NCBI GenBank assembly: GCA_034670065.1
Contig: JAXMOG010000001.1
Coordinates: 620,001 to 684,000 of the forward strand
DNA: 64,000 bases
Direction of reading: 5' to 3'
Origin: Mesobacterium_A sp034670065
GTDB taxonomy: Bacteria > Pseudomonadota > Alphaproteobacteria > Rhodobacterales > Rhodobacteraceae
A program made the position numbers and the translations under genes. The notes under the pieces are model-generated. The model was not told the DNA's origin. It saw nothing but the letters and a program-made list of their open reading frames with translations, and searched no databases. Positions 1-9,340 of this stretch are shown here, one piece after another (position 1 is the first letter of the stretch; the number at the start of each line of letters is the position of its first letter).

Positions 1-288
1 CAGGACTTGGTCGTGGCCGAGGACGGCTTTGCCGTGACCTTGAATTTTGGCGACTCGCCCGAACGGTTGTTCATCCCATATGACGCCATCAAAACCTTCG
101 TTGATCCGTCGGTCGAATTCGGCCTACGGTTCGAAGGCAATGAGGACGAGGACGAACCACTGCCCGGACCGCATGATGTGGCTCCGCTGCGCGATTTGTC
201 CAAGGCGGAACCCGAAGACGACGCGGCCAAAAAAGACGATACGCCAAAGGATGCGGATATCGTCAGCTTGGACAGTTTCCGCAAGTAA
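1..288 (+). CDS. sspB: ClpXP adaptor SspB family protein, C-terminal part
   Basis: The gene is cut by the left edge of the window, so the start is not visible; the reading frame is open from base 1. The visible 95 residues carry the end of the SspB substrate-binding fold (FIPYDAIKTFVDPSVEFGLRF region), then an acidic, low-complexity linker and a short conserved tail ending IVSLDSFRK. In this family the tail docks on ClpX, while the fold binds ssrA-tagged or other substrates and delivers them to the ClpXP protease in the cytoplasm. A strong hairpin terminator follows at 323-351. The family call is confident; the precise substrates are not readable from sequence. Confidence 0.85.
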   Translation, partial: QDLVVAEDGFAVTLNFGDSPERLFIPYDAIKTFVDPSVEFGLRFEGNEDEDEPLPGPHDVAPLRDLSKAEPEDDAAKKDDTPKDADIVSLDSFRK

Positions 289-322
289 CTGTCTGACACC
301 GCAGTACTGTCATTTATCGACC

Positions 323-354
323 AAGCGCAGCTTTCATTCGGGGCTGCGCTTTTT
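323..354 (+). terminator. Rho-independent terminator after sspB
   Basis: A 9-bp perfect stem (AAGCGCAGC at 323-331 with GCTGCGCTT at 343-351) with an 11-base loop runs into a T run. It lies 35 bases after the sspB stop. The remaining stretch to fumC (355-586) contains no gene that I can support. Confidence 0.85.
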
Positions 355-586
355 GCGTTTATGCCCACAGACAAGCGTTGCCAACGCCAACCAACTGCAT
401 GGCGCTGCCCCTAAAAAAAACGCCATGAACAGCCCCAAGGCACCACAAGCGGGTAAATTTTGTAACTTTCCTGCGGCAAAGCTTCCATTTCGGAATGATA
501 GCGTCCAACAACGGTCGTGCCGCAATTGCAATGCGAGCGGGCGTTCTCTATCACCGCGCCGAGATTATTCCAGGGAGGCTACCCTT

Positions 587-1981
587 ATGACCAACACCCG
601 CACCGAGACCGACAGCTTCGGCCCGCTTGAGGTTCCTGCAGACAAATACTGGGGCGCGCAGACGCAGCGCTCGATCATCAATTTCCCGATTGGATGGGAA
701 AAGCAGCCTGTGCCGATCATCCGCGCGTTGGGTGTGGTCAAGAAAGCCTGCGCCATGGCCAACAAGGACATGGGCACAATTGAACCAGAACTGGCCGATG
801 CGATCATCGCCGCCGCTGGTGAAGTGATCGAAGGCAAATTCGACGACAACTTCCCCCTGGTTGTTTGGCAGACCGGGTCCGGCACACAGTCAAACATGAA
901 CGCCAACGAAGTCATCAGCAACCGCGCCATTGAAATTCTGGGCGGCGAGATGGGATCGAAAAAACCGGTTCACCCGAACGACCATTGCAACATGGGCCAG
1001 TCGTCAAACGACACGTTCCCCACCGCCATGCATGTGGGAATCGCCATGCAAGCGCGCGATGTTCTGTTGCCAGGCCTGCGCAAATTGCACGCGGCACTGA
1101 CCGCAAAATCCGAAGAATTCAAAGACATCATCAAAATCGGCCGGACGCATACCCAAGACGCAACTCCGCTGACACTGGGTCAGGAATTTGGTGGGTATGC
1201 CCATCAGGTGTCCAAGGGCATTCAGCGCGTCGAAGCGTGTCTGGGCGACATCTATGAACTGGCACAGGGTGGCACCGCTGTCGGCACCGGCTTGAATACC
1301 AAAGTTGGATGGGCCGAAGCCGTTGCGGCGAACATGGCGCAGATCACAGACCTGCCCTTTGTCACCGCCCCCAACAAGTTTGAAGCCTTGGCGGCCCATG
1401 ACGCGATGGTCATGTTCTCGGGCGCACTGAAAACCGTGGCGGCAAGCCTGTTCAAAATCGCCAATGACATGCGGTTGTTGGGCTCTGGCCCCCGTTCCGG
1501 CCTTGGCGAATTGATCCTGCCGGAGAATGAGCCGGGTTCGTCCATCATGCCAGGCAAGGTCAACCCGACCCAAGCCGAAGCGCTGACCATGGTTTGCGCT
1601 CATGTCATGGGCAATGACGCGGCCGTTGGCATGGCGGGCAGCCAAGGGCATTTCGAACTGAACGTCTATAACCCGATGATGTCCTACAACGTATTGCAGT
1701 CCATGCAGCTGCTGGGGGACTCAGCCAGCGCGTTTACCGACAACATGGTTGTGGGCACACAGGCCAATATCCCTCGCATCGAAAAGCTGATGAAGGAATC
1801 GCTGATGCTGGTTACGGCACTGGCCCCGACCATCGGCTATGACAACGCCACAAAGGTTGCCAAGACCGCGCATAAGAACGGCACCACCTTGAAGGAAGAG
1901 GCAATTGCCTTGGGCTTTGTGGACGAAGAAACCTTTGATCGTATCGTACGCCCTGAAGACATGATCGGCCCCAAAAGCTGA
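587..1981 (+). CDS. fumC: Class II fumarate hydratase FumC
   Basis: Catalyses the reversible hydration of fumarate to L-malate in the TCA cycle as a cytoplasmic homotetramer. The protein is 464 residues, the usual length for the iron-independent class II enzyme. It shows the N-terminal DSFGPLEVPADKYWGAQTQRS region, the substrate-binding WQTGSGTQSNMNANEVI block, and the superfamily signature GSSIMPGKVNPTQ of the catalytic SS loop. The frame is open far upstream, but ATG 587 has a good ribosome site (GGGAGG at 573-578) and is where homology begins. It stands alone, with its own upstream gap and a stem-loop downstream at 1991-2010. Confidence 0.97.
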   Translation: MTNTRTETDSFGPLEVPADKYWGAQTQRSIINFPIGWEKQPVPIIRALGVVKKACAMANKDMGTIEPELADAIIAAAGEVIEGKFDDNFPLVVWQTGSGTQSNMNANEVISNRAIEILGGEMGSKKPVHPNDHCNMGQSSNDTFPTAMHVGIAMQARDVLLPGLRKLHAALTAKSEEFKDIIKIGRTHTQDATPLTLGQEFGGYAHQVSKGIQRVEACLGDIYELAQGGTAVGTGLNTKVGWAEAVAANMAQITDLPFVTAPNKFEALAAHDAMVMFSGALKTVAASLFKIANDMRLLGSGPRSGLGELILPENEPGSSIMPGKVNPTQAEALTMVCAHVMGNDAAVGMAGSQGHFELNVYNPMMSYNVLQSMQLLGDSASAFTDNMVVGTQANIPRIEKLMKESLMLVTALAPTIGYDNATKVAKTAHKNGTTLKEEAIALGFVDEETFDRIVRPEDMIGPKS

Positions 1982-2129
1982 TCCTTGGTTGGGTGGGCGA
2001 CAGCCCACCCATACCCTGGCGCACCGGACCCCGGTGCCAATTGCCAGCGACTGGGGCGATTTTGCCCCGCTTGCTGAATAGATTCACCAACCCCTTCCCC
2101 GATCAACGACAACTCGCTACGCTGGTGTC

Positions 2130-2303
2130 ATGTCGAACGTTGTCAATCTAAACCAGTTTCGCAAGTTCAAAGCCCGCGCCGAGAAACGCGCGCAAGGCAA
2201 TGAAAATGCTGCCAAACATGGACGCAGCAAAGTTGAACAGGCGCTGGAACGGGCCAAGGCCGAAAAAGCGAAACGCGATCTGGACGGGCACGAAAAGGAA
2301 TGA
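2130..2303 (+). CDS. Small conserved DUF4169-like protein
   Basis: This 57-residue protein was read directly from the sequence. It begins MSNVVNLNQFRKFKARAEK and continues as a very basic and charged helix rich in Lys, Arg, Glu and Ala. This matches the short DUF4169 family common in Rhodobacterales; its function is unknown. Its stop (TGA 2301-2303) overlaps the ATG of the next gene by four bases, so the two are very likely translated together. No membrane segment or metal-binding motif is visible. Confidence 0.75.
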   Translation: MSNVVNLNQFRKFKARAEKRAQGNENAAKHGRSKVEQALERAKAEKAKRDLDGHEKE

Positions 2304-2521
2304 GCCGGCCTGTTAAGCGCTCGTTAACGCTGCGCGGTCACCGTACGTCTGTCACGCTGGAAGACGCATTCTGGCAGGCTTTTCGCGATATTGCAGAAGA
2401 TCAGGGAAAGCCAATCAACGCCTTGGCGGCCGAGATTGATGCTGGCCGTGATTTGGAAATCGGCTTGGCGACCGCAATCCGTTTGTTCGTGCTGGATTGG
2501 TACAGATCTCGCGCTGAATAG
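2300..2521 (+). CDS. Ribbon-helix-helix domain protein (RHH_4 type)
   Basis: A 73-residue protein starting MSRPVKRSLTLRGHRTSVTLE. The beta strand RGHRTSVTLE followed by two helices (DAFWQAFRDIAEDQGKPINALAAEID) is the layout of a ribbon-helix-helix DNA-binding fold of the RHH_4 type. The second half (LATAIRLFVLDWYRSRAE) would complete the dimer core. It overlaps the DUF4169-like gene by ATGA, so the two probably form a two-gene unit. Inferred role: a small DNA-binding regulator. No toxin partner is present, so I do not call it an antitoxin. Confidence 0.8.
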   Translation: MSRPVKRSLTLRGHRTSVTLEDAFWQAFRDIAEDQGKPINALAAEIDAGRDLEIGLATAIRLFVLDWYRSRAE

Positions 2522-2651
2522 CCCAAGATTAACGCCCCGATAAGACCTTGACTGTAATCCTGTTCAGGCTTTCAGCCACGATGGTTGGGCCGGGTCATCG
2601 TCGCTGGTCCTAACTAAATTTACGTGTCTGAAACCTGTTCCCCAGAACAGC

Positions 2652-2680
2652 AGCCCCGCCAGATATTGGCGGGGCTATTT
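2652..2680 (+). terminator. Hairpin terminator at the RHH gene / P450 junction
   Basis: A 9-bp perfect stem (2652-2660 with 2668-2676) and a 7-base loop are followed on the plus strand by ATTTCTT. It touches the stop codon of the convergent P450 gene, so it may act on both strands, although only the plus strand has a T-rich tail. The stretch 2522-2651 holds nothing else recognisable. Confidence 0.65.
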
Positions 2681-4030
2681 CTTGTCCCGCTGGTCAAGCT
2701 GTAGCCAGATGCCATCGCGCGACCGCACGGTCAAAAAGGCCACCGGATCTGGCCGACGAACAGCCTTAATCCGGTAATCCCTCAGGATCAGAGACAACAA
2801 CAGTGGTCCTTCGACCATGGCAAACCCGGCACCGGGGCACACCCGCGCGCCTGCCGAAAACGGAATATAGGCGTTGCGCTGACAGGTTTTGCCATTTTCC
2901 GTCTTCCACCGCGCCGGATCAAACCCATCGGGATTATCCCACAACCGTTCATGACGATGCAGGTGCCAGGGGCTGATCACCATTTGTGACCCGGTGGCAA
3001 TATCCCGATCTCGAAACCGTTCCGGGCAAGTCGCTTGACGCACCATCATCGGCACTGGCGGGTACAGACGCAGGGTTTCTCGAAACACATCTCGGCTGAT
3101 CTTTAGCTTTGACACTTTCGAAAACGCGCTGGACCGAAGGCATTGCGCTTCCTCGGACACTTGGTCCTGCCAATCTGGATGTGTGGCCAGTAGGTACAGC
3201 GCCCAGCCAAGTGCGGACGCGCTGGTTTCATGCCCTGCCAGAAAAAAGATCGCCACCTGATCCACCATTTCATCGGCGGTGAAGGTTTGCCCAGTGTCCG
3301 GGTCAGTCGTGGTCATGATCTTTGTCGCCAAATCGTCAGGCGCAGTGCCGTCGGCAATCTGTTTTTGGCGGGCCAAGGTCATCTGCGTTATCAACGCGCG
3401 CACCCGTGCAGCGGATGCACGGGTGGTGCGCCGGTGGAACCGCGGCATCCAACGTGGCAACCGCACAAACGCCGCGGCGTTCAAAATGGGTTGGCTGCGC
3501 TGATAGGCGCGAAATTCGTTGAACGTGGCGCTGGCAGTCTGGTCTTCGATCGGCAGTGAAAACAGCGTGCGGAAAATCACATCGGCCGCCGCGTGGCTGC
3601 ACATCTCTTCGATCTCAACCTCTTGCCCGACATGTTGGCCCAACCGGGTCAACATCGCCTGCCCTGCCGCCCACATGGCCGGATAGGTGTCTCGCAAACG
3701 TCCGCCTTCGAACGCAGGATCAATGATGCGGCGCTGGCGCTCCCATTCCGCCCCGTTGGTCAAAAACACCGACCGCCCCAGCAAGGGGCGCAAGCCTTCG
3801 GAAATACGGTTGGATTTCGGAAAATCCTTTGGTCGGTCTTTCAACACTGTGCGCACCAGATCGGGCTGGTTCAGCAGGTAAGACCGAAAAAACGGCGTAC
3901 GAAATTCCGCCATCCAAGCGCGGTACAGCCGCGCCGGTTGCGCCGACAGAATATCCTTTCGAAACAGACGCACATATCGCCACAACGAGACTTTGTCTGC
4001 ACGCGCCACGGGCTTGGGCGGGGTCGTCAT
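2675..4030 (-). CDS. Cytochrome P450
   Basis: A 451-residue heme-thiolate monooxygenase. The I-helix oxygen-activation motif AGHETSA, the K-helix ExxR motif (ETLRLYPP) and the heme loop FSAGARVCPG are all intact, with the axial ligand Cys398. No N-terminal membrane anchor is present, so it should be a soluble bacterial P450 needing separate redox partners, none of which are encoded here. The length and the heme-loop sequence resemble CYP families acting on fatty acids or terpenoids, but the substrate cannot be told. The start ATG (4030) overlaps the stop of the upstream hydrolase-like gene by four bases, which suggests coupled translation and a shared pathway. Confidence 0.93.
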   Translation of the reverse strand: MTTPPKPVARADKVSLWRYVRLFRKDILSAQPARLYRAWMAEFRTPFFRSYLLNQPDLVRTVLKDRPKDFPKSNRISEGLRPLLGRSVFLTNGAEWERQRRIIDPAFEGGRLRDTYPAMWAAGQAMLTRLGQHVGQEVEIEEMCSHAAADVIFRTLFSLPIEDQTASATFNEFRAYQRSQPILNAAAFVRLPRWMPRFHRRTTRASAARVRALITQMTLARQKQIADGTAPDDLATKIMTTTDPDTGQTFTADEMVDQVAIFFLAGHETSASALGWALYLLATHPDWQDQVSEEAQCLRSSAFSKVSKLKISRDVFRETLRLYPPVPMMVRQATCPERFRDRDIATGSQMVISPWHLHRHERLWDNPDGFDPARWKTENGKTCQRNAYIPFSAGARVCPGAGFAMVEGPLLLSLILRDYRIKAVRRPDPVAFLTVRSRDGIWLQLDQRDKK

Positions 4031-5253
4031 GACATCACCGACGTATACCGCGACATAGGCGTCACCTTGCGACTGGCCGAAGGGGGCCGGCCTGCATAGC
4101 GATCAGCCAAACTGACAGGGCCCGCAGTGATACGGAAATAGTCATAGTCCAAAGGCCGGTCAAACGCGCAAAGGTACTGAAAATGCACCCGGAAAAACCG
4201 CCAACGGATGGCGCGCCAGCTTTCCGGAGTGAGCGAGTTGCTGAACTGGGCCGAAAAGACCAACGGCCATTTCTTTTCGCTGCGGGCCACCCCAGTTACC
4301 GCAACCGGATCACACAGGGCAAAGGCGCAGCCGTCACCCGGCGCCGTTACATCAACCCAAGCGATATGGCTTTGTTCCGACATCACCCGCAAATCAGCGC
4401 GCAGCTCATCCGCCTTGGGCAGAAAAGACATCATTGGAATGGAATGCCCCAAGGTGAGGAACGCCAGTTTTGGCCCGGTATCCTTCAAACCTTCGCTCCG
4501 GACCAAGCGCGCCAATGCCTGAACACCCAGATAGGCACCAGACGAATGGCCCACCACCAGAACTTCGTCATAAGGCCCTTGCAGGGCTTTTGCGATTTGA
4601 TGACCAAACTCATCCAGCCGTTTGGACAAATCGGCAGGGGTTGCCCCCCGGCTTTGCGCGGTGTGGGCGTAGTCATGCATCAGGTAATAGGCGTAGAACT
4701 TGCCGTCATAACGCCGGAACAGCTCTAGCACACCTGCGCCGAGGATCACCCCCAACACAGCACCCACCACGCGCCCTGCACCGCCATCAACCGCTGTACC
4801 TGCATTCAACGCCGCAAAGAACAGGGCCACCGCCAGTGCCGCCTGCAGGATCAGAAACACCACCGGATAGAAGGCAGCGATCACCGGGCCTTTGCGCAGA
4901 CGCATCAACGGCCACAGAGCCCCTGTGCTGACATAAATCCAAACCGTGCGCAGCATCTGGATATAGGTGCCAACAACGCTTTGCCCCATGCTGGAACGCA
5001 CCAAATCATTCCAGGTTAGAACCGTGATATCGGCCTGAACATCGTGACCGTCCATCGTGGCGTTGACGGACCAGCTGTCGCCCCCCTGACCGGCGGATTG
5101 TGCGAGTGTATAGTCCGAAATCGCGGCCTGAATGGCACCCTCTTTCCGGTATAGCTCACGATAGCGGCGTGGCGGGAACGGGTCAAAACCGGGTATGTAA
5201 AATACCTGACGGCGCCGCACCTTTTGGCCGGGCAGTTTTGATCCCTTATTCAT
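4027..5253 (-). CDS. Membrane-associated alpha/beta-hydrolase-like protein
   Basis: A 408-residue protein. The N-terminal part has the strand VFYIPGFDPFPPRRYRELY. The middle has two strongly hydrophobic segments (about residues 120-175). The C-terminal half has the nucleophile-elbow motif GHSSG within VLVVGHSSGAYLGVQAL, as in serine lipases and esterases. ATG 5253 is chosen over the GTG two codons upstream. The next gene, a P450, is coupled to it by a four-base overlap, so a joint lipid-modifying or detoxifying step is plausible but is inference. I do not recognise a named family. Catalytic Asp and His cannot be assigned with certainty. Confidence 0.7.
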   Translation of the reverse strand: MNKGSKLPGQKVRRRQVFYIPGFDPFPPRRYRELYRKEGAIQAAISDYTLAQSAGQGGDSWSVNATMDGHDVQADITVLTWNDLVRSSMGQSVVGTYIQMLRTVWIYVSTGALWPLMRLRKGPVIAAFYPVVFLILQAALAVALFFAALNAGTAVDGGAGRVVGAVLGVILGAGVLELFRRYDGKFYAYYLMHDYAHTAQSRGATPADLSKRLDEFGHQIAKALQGPYDEVLVVGHSSGAYLGVQALARLVRSEGLKDTGPKLAFLTLGHSIPMMSFLPKADELRADLRVMSEQSHIAWVDVTAPGDGCAFALCDPVAVTGVARSEKKWPLVFSAQFSNSLTPESWRAIRWRFFRVHFQYLCAFDRPLDYDYFRITAGPVSLADRYAGRPPSASRKVTPMSRYTSVMS

Positions 5254-5373
5254 GCGCACAAAAGCCTACACAGTGTATTTTGGCAGAGTATGGCGCAGGA
5301 GGACTGGCCTGCAATAGCTTGGCGTTCAACGCGGCGCAAAACAGCCCGCGGTATCCCCATATGACACGGCCGT

Positions 5374-6126
5374 TCAGCCCAGAGTTGCCAGTGCAGGAAA
5401 TGTTTCTAGCAGCCAGAATGAAAAGCGTGAAAACGCCCCGGTCAGCAGGGCCAAACCAACAGCGATCAGCAAAAGGCCCATTACCCGTTCAATCAGGGCC
5501 ATATGACGTTTGATCCGGTTCATCAGGCCCATCGCGCGGGTCAGGAACAACGCCGCCAACAGGAACGGAATGCCCAGACCGGCTGCGTAGATCGCCAGCA
5601 ATAGCGTACCGCGGGCCACATTGGCCTCGCTGGCGGCCAAAGACAGGATCGCCCCCAGTTGGGGGCCGATACACGGCGTCCAACCAAAGGCAAACGCCAG
5701 ACCCAAAACATAGGCGCCAAAGGCCGATCCGCCGCTGTCACCGGCATCCATGCGCGCTTCGCGATCCAGAAATGGAATGCGGAAAACGTTCAAGAAATGC
5801 AGACCAAAGATGATGACTACAACACCTGAAACCTTGGACAGAAGCTCTTGGTTTTTCAGGAAAAATGCACCGAAAGCAGAGGCTGTGAAACCCAAAAGAA
5901 TAAAGACGGTCGACAGGCCCAGAACAAAGAAAAGCGCCGCAATCGTAGCCCGTGCACGGCCTGCCTGCTCATCCTGAATCTCAGACACGCTGACGCCGGA
6001 CATAAAGGCCAGATACGGCGGCACGATGGGCAATACACATGGGCTGAGGAACGAGATAATCCCCGCCGTCAGCGCAACAAGCATCGCCGGCAACAAGCTG
6101 GCGTCTAAGAGATCGATTCCGAACAT
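5374..6126 (-). CDS. ccdA: Cytochrome c biogenesis / thiol-disulfide transport protein CcdA
   Basis: A 250-residue integral membrane protein with about six hydrophobic helices. It carries the two conserved proline-flanked cysteines of the CcdA/DsbD transmembrane family: SFLSPCVLPIVPPY near the N-terminus and GWTPCIGPQLG in the middle. The family moves electrons from cytoplasmic thioredoxin across the inner membrane to periplasmic thiol proteins used in cytochrome c maturation. The start is placed at ATG 6126 (MFGIDLLDAS), where family similarity starts, rather than at the upstream extension. No other ccm gene is adjacent. Confidence 0.93.
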   Translation of the reverse strand: MFGIDLLDASLLPAMLVALTAGIISFLSPCVLPIVPPYLAFMSGVSVSEIQDEQAGRARATIAALFFVLGLSTVFILLGFTASAFGAFFLKNQELLSKVSGVVVIIFGLHFLNVFRIPFLDREARMDAGDSGGSAFGAYVLGLAFAFGWTPCIGPQLGAILSLAASEANVARGTLLLAIYAAGLGIPFLLAALFLTRAMGLMNRIKRHMALIERVMGLLLIAVGLALLTGAFSRFSFWLLETFPALATLG

Positions 6127-6304
6127 GTGACAGGTCTTACCCCACTGTTTAGCCGCCGTCACCGAACATCGAGTCACATCCCCGTGGCATGCTTCGTTTT
6201 GACCATTATCCAGCCCCGGCCTTCATGGATGGAGTACGGTTTACATCCGGCAGGGCTATGTCGCTTGCCAAAAACGAACGGGGTTCTAAACATTTGTCCA
6301 TCAG

Positions 6305-6337
6305 ACAAAAGAAAAGGCGCAGACCAGTGCCTGCGCC
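6305..6337 (-). terminator. Rho-independent terminator of rne
   Basis: Read on the minus strand, GGCGCAG and CTGCGCC (6331-6337 with 6316-6322) pair around an 8-base loop and are followed by TTTTCTTTTG. It lies 28 bases beyond the rne stop and before the start of ccdA. Confidence 0.85.
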
Positions 6338-6364
6338 CTTTCCAATTTCAATGTTTCGAACCGC

Positions 6365-9340
6365 TTAGCGTGCGATAGACCACCAGCCGCGTTTTTTCGG
6401 TTTGTTGCTGTCTTCCGCCTCGGCCTCGACCACTTCTGGTTCGGGCTGTGGCTCTGGCGCGGGGTCCACCGGTGTTTCTGCAACAGGTTCCGGCGCAACC
6501 GCACCATTGGATGCCTCTGCAACGGCTTCAGCTACAGGTTCTGCGACTGGCTCCGCTTCGACAACGGTTTCCGCCACGGTTTCGACAGGGGCTTCCACTG
6601 CCGCCTCGACAGGCGTTTCAACAGCGGCCTCTGCGACGACCGGTGCCTCAGACGCAGTATCAGCCGGTGCGTCTGCGGCAACAGCTTCGGCAACAACCTC
6701 CACTGCGGGTTCAGAAACAAGGACTTCTGCTGCTACAGCTTCGGCCGGTTTGGCGGTTCGGCTGCGCGAACGGGTCCGCTTGGGCTTGGGCTTTTCTTCG
6801 GCAACAGCCTCAGCAACCTCGGCTACGGCATCCGCCGCCACTGCGGGAGCATCCCCTTCGGCAGCTGTAGATTCTGTTGCTGCGCCCTCTTCTGTATCGG
6901 TCTTCTTGCGGCGGCTCCGGCGGCGGCGCTTCTTGGGCGCCTCTGCCTCACCTTCTGGTTTTTCCGCATCTGCCGCTGGGGCGTCTGCTTCGGAACCAGA
7001 CGCATCTTCTGTTGGCTGTGCGTCGCCGTTGTCAGTATCGGATTCTGTGTCGTTGGAGGATGCATCCTCCTGACCTTCGCCATTGGACTTCCGCCGCCGA
7101 CGCCGACGACGACGCTTCTTGGGCTTGTTTTCATCCTCGTCCGAGACAACCGCCTCTTCGGGTTCAACGGCCACTACGTCTTCGTCGTCGATCTCGTCCA
7201 TCAACGTGGTGTCAACAGAAACCACAGGTGCGGCCACTTCGGCCACAACGCGTGTCGCGGTTTTCAGCTTCTCCAACGAGAAATCAGGACTGACCAGATG
7301 CACATCCCCTTCGATCCGCACGGACAGGCCATAGCGGGCTTCGATCTGGGCAACATGTTCGCGTTTCTGGTTCATCAGGTAGTTGGCAATATCCACCGGA
7401 CATTTCACCAACACCTCACGCGACCGACGGCGCACGCCCTCTTCTTCAATCTCGCGCAAAATGGACAGGGCCATGTTGTCGTCTGACCGGATCAGACCCG
7501 TCCCATGACAGGATGGGCACGGTTGCGTTGTCGCCTCGATCATACCGGGGCGCAAACGCTGACGGCTCATCTCCAGCAAACCAAATCCAGAAATGCGGCC
7601 CACCTGAATGCGGGCACGGTCTGATTTCAGCTTGTCTTTCAAACGCTTCTCAACGGCGGCGTTGTTCTTACGCTCGTCCATATCGATGTAGTCGATGACG
7701 ATCAGACCGGCCAAATCGCGCAAGCGCAGCTGACGCGCCACTTCTTCGGACGCTTCAAGGTTGGTCTTCAGAGCTGTTTCTTCGATCGAGTTTTCCTTGG
7801 TCGCACGACCAGAGTTCACATCGATGGCCACCAACGCTTCGGTGACGCCGATCACAATGTACCCGCCTGATTTCAACTGAACCGTGGGGTTGAACATCGA
7901 AGACAGATAGCTTTCGACCTGATAGCGCGCAAATAGCGGCATCGGATCGATGTAGTTTTTCACGTTCTTGGCGTGGGACGGCATGATCATCTTCATGAAG
8001 TCCTTGGCATTGCGGTAGCCCCGCTCGCCTTCCACCAGAACTTCTTCGATCTCGCGATTGTACAAATCGCGGATCGTGCGTTTGATCAGATCGCCCTCTT
8101 CATAGATTTTCGCCGGTGCAATGGATTCCAGCGTCAGCGCGCGGATTTGTTCCCACAGCCGTTGGAGGTATTCATAGTCGCGCTTGATTTCGGTCTTGGT
8201 GCGCTCTGCACCCGCAGTCCGAATGATCAGCCCGGCGCCCTGAGGAACGTCGATACCGTTGGCGATTTCTTTCAGTTTCTTACGGTCGGCAGCGTTGGTG
8301 ATCTTGCGGGAAATGCCGCCACCGCGTGCGGTGTTCGGCATCAGCACGCAATAGCGCCCTGCCAATGACAGATAGGTGGTCAGAGCAGCGCCCTTGTTGC
8401 CACGCTCTTCTTTCACGACCTGCACCAGAAGAATCTGGCGCACTTTGATCACTTCTTGAATCTTGTAGCGACGTGGCCGTGGCTTGCGCTGTGGGCGGAT
8501 GTCTTCATCAGAGTCATGGTGATCAGAAACCGATTCAATGCTTTCGTCCTTGGCGGTTGCCGCGCGGGCTTCCGGTTCTTCGGACTCATCATCGCTGTCA
8601 GCCGCAGGTGTTTCTTCAGCTGTAGTCTCTTCCACTACAGGTGTTTCTTCAGCTGCTGCTTCTTCGACGGAGGGTGCCTCGGCCGCCTCTTCACCTGCAG
8701 GGGCTTCTTCAACGGCCGCAGTCTCTTCAACCGCAGGAGCCTCTTCAGCCACTGGCGTCTCTTCAGTCGCGTCGGCGGCGTCAACCACCGGCGTTTCTTC
8801 TGCCGTTGTTGCCTCTTCGCTCGAAATCGGTTCTTCAACCGGGGTTTCGGCGACCGTTTCCATTGGCGACAGACCTTCTTCGTCATCGCCTGTCAGATCA
8901 ATGGTTTCCATACCACTGATGTCTGCAGCAACATCTTTGGTCACGCTGACATCTTTGGTGTCAGTCTTTGCTGCCTTGGACGAGGAGCGACGACGCCGCG
9001 AACGCGACTTTGGCTTTTCCACGTCGTCATCTTTGGCCGACATCGCTTCTGCGTAGGCGCGTTCTTCCGCCATAAGCGCTTCGCGATCCGCGACCGGGAT
9101 CTGATAATAGTCTGGGTGAATCTCAGAAAAGGCTAAAAAGCCGTGCCGATTGCCGCCGTAGTCGACAAATGCAGCCTGTAGCGAGGGTTCAACCCGCGTT
9201 ACTTTTGCAAGATATATGTTGCCAGCTAGCTGGCGTTTGTTTTCAGATTCAAAGTCGAATTCCTCAACCTTGTTTCCATCAACCAACACAACGCGGGTCT
9301 CTTCCGCGTGGGTGGCGTCGATGAGCATTTTCTTTGCCAT
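6365..9340 (-). CDS. rne: Ribonuclease E/G family endoribonuclease
   Basis: A 991-residue endoribonuclease that starts mRNA decay and processes rRNA and tRNA precursors, usually as the scaffold of the RNA degradosome. MAKKMLIDATHAEETRVVLV opens the protein. The S1 RNA-binding domain is split by a long acidic insertion (about residues 100-300) rich in EETPVVEE-type repeats, a feature of alphaproteobacterial RNase E. The catalytic DNase-I-like region follows (VAIDVNSGR, IDYIDM), then the zinc-link CPSCHGTG. The last 300 residues are disordered, with arginine-rich blocks and Ala/Val/Glu repeats, ending KKRGWWSIAR. ATG 9340 is chosen over a start 7 codons upstream because it matches the family. 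A long leader lies upstream. Confidence 0.96.
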   Translation of the reverse strand: MAKKMLIDATHAEETRVVLVDGNKVEEFDFESENKRQLAGNIYLAKVTRVEPSLQAAFVDYGGNRHGFLAFSEIHPDYYQIPVADREALMAEERAYAEAMSAKDDDVEKPKSRSRRRRSSSKAAKTDTKDVSVTKDVAADISGMETIDLTGDDEEGLSPMETVAETPVEEPISSEEATTAEETPVVDAADATEETPVAEEAPAVEETAAVEEAPAGEEAAEAPSVEEAAAEETPVVEETTAEETPAADSDDESEEPEARAATAKDESIESVSDHHDSDEDIRPQRKPRPRRYKIQEVIKVRQILLVQVVKEERGNKGAALTTYLSLAGRYCVLMPNTARGGGISRKITNAADRKKLKEIANGIDVPQGAGLIIRTAGAERTKTEIKRDYEYLQRLWEQIRALTLESIAPAKIYEEGDLIKRTIRDLYNREIEEVLVEGERGYRNAKDFMKMIMPSHAKNVKNYIDPMPLFARYQVESYLSSMFNPTVQLKSGGYIVIGVTEALVAIDVNSGRATKENSIEETALKTNLEASEEVARQLRLRDLAGLIVIDYIDMDERKNNAAVEKRLKDKLKSDRARIQVGRISGFGLLEMSRQRLRPGMIEATTQPCPSCHGTGLIRSDDNMALSILREIEEEGVRRRSREVLVKCPVDIANYLMNQKREHVAQIEARYGLSVRIEGDVHLVSPDFSLEKLKTATRVVAEVAAPVVSVDTTLMDEIDDEDVVAVEPEEAVVSDEDENKPKKRRRRRRRRKSNGEGQEDASSNDTESDTDNGDAQPTEDASGSEADAPAADAEKPEGEAEAPKKRRRRSRRKKTDTEEGAATESTAAEGDAPAVAADAVAEVAEAVAEEKPKPKRTRSRSRTAKPAEAVAAEVLVSEPAVEVVAEAVAADAPADTASEAPVVAEAAVETPVEAAVEAPVETVAETVVEAEPVAEPVAEAVAEASNGAVAPEPVAETPVDPAPEPQPEPEVVEAEAEDSNKPKKRGWWSIAR

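Noticed and set aside
1991..2010. 8-bp stem-loop after fumC as a terminator
   Set aside because: The stem is perfect (GGGTGGGC/GCCCACCC), but no T run follows on the plus strand, so I left it out as a called terminator.
6402..7073. Ser/Ala/Thr-rich open frame on the plus strand
   Set aside because: It is the antisense of the repetitive tail of RNase E; its low complexity only mirrors the Ala/Val/Glu repeats.
8456..9136. 226-codon open frame on the plus strand
   Set aside because: Antisense of the acidic insertion of RNase E, without ribosome site or family resemblance.
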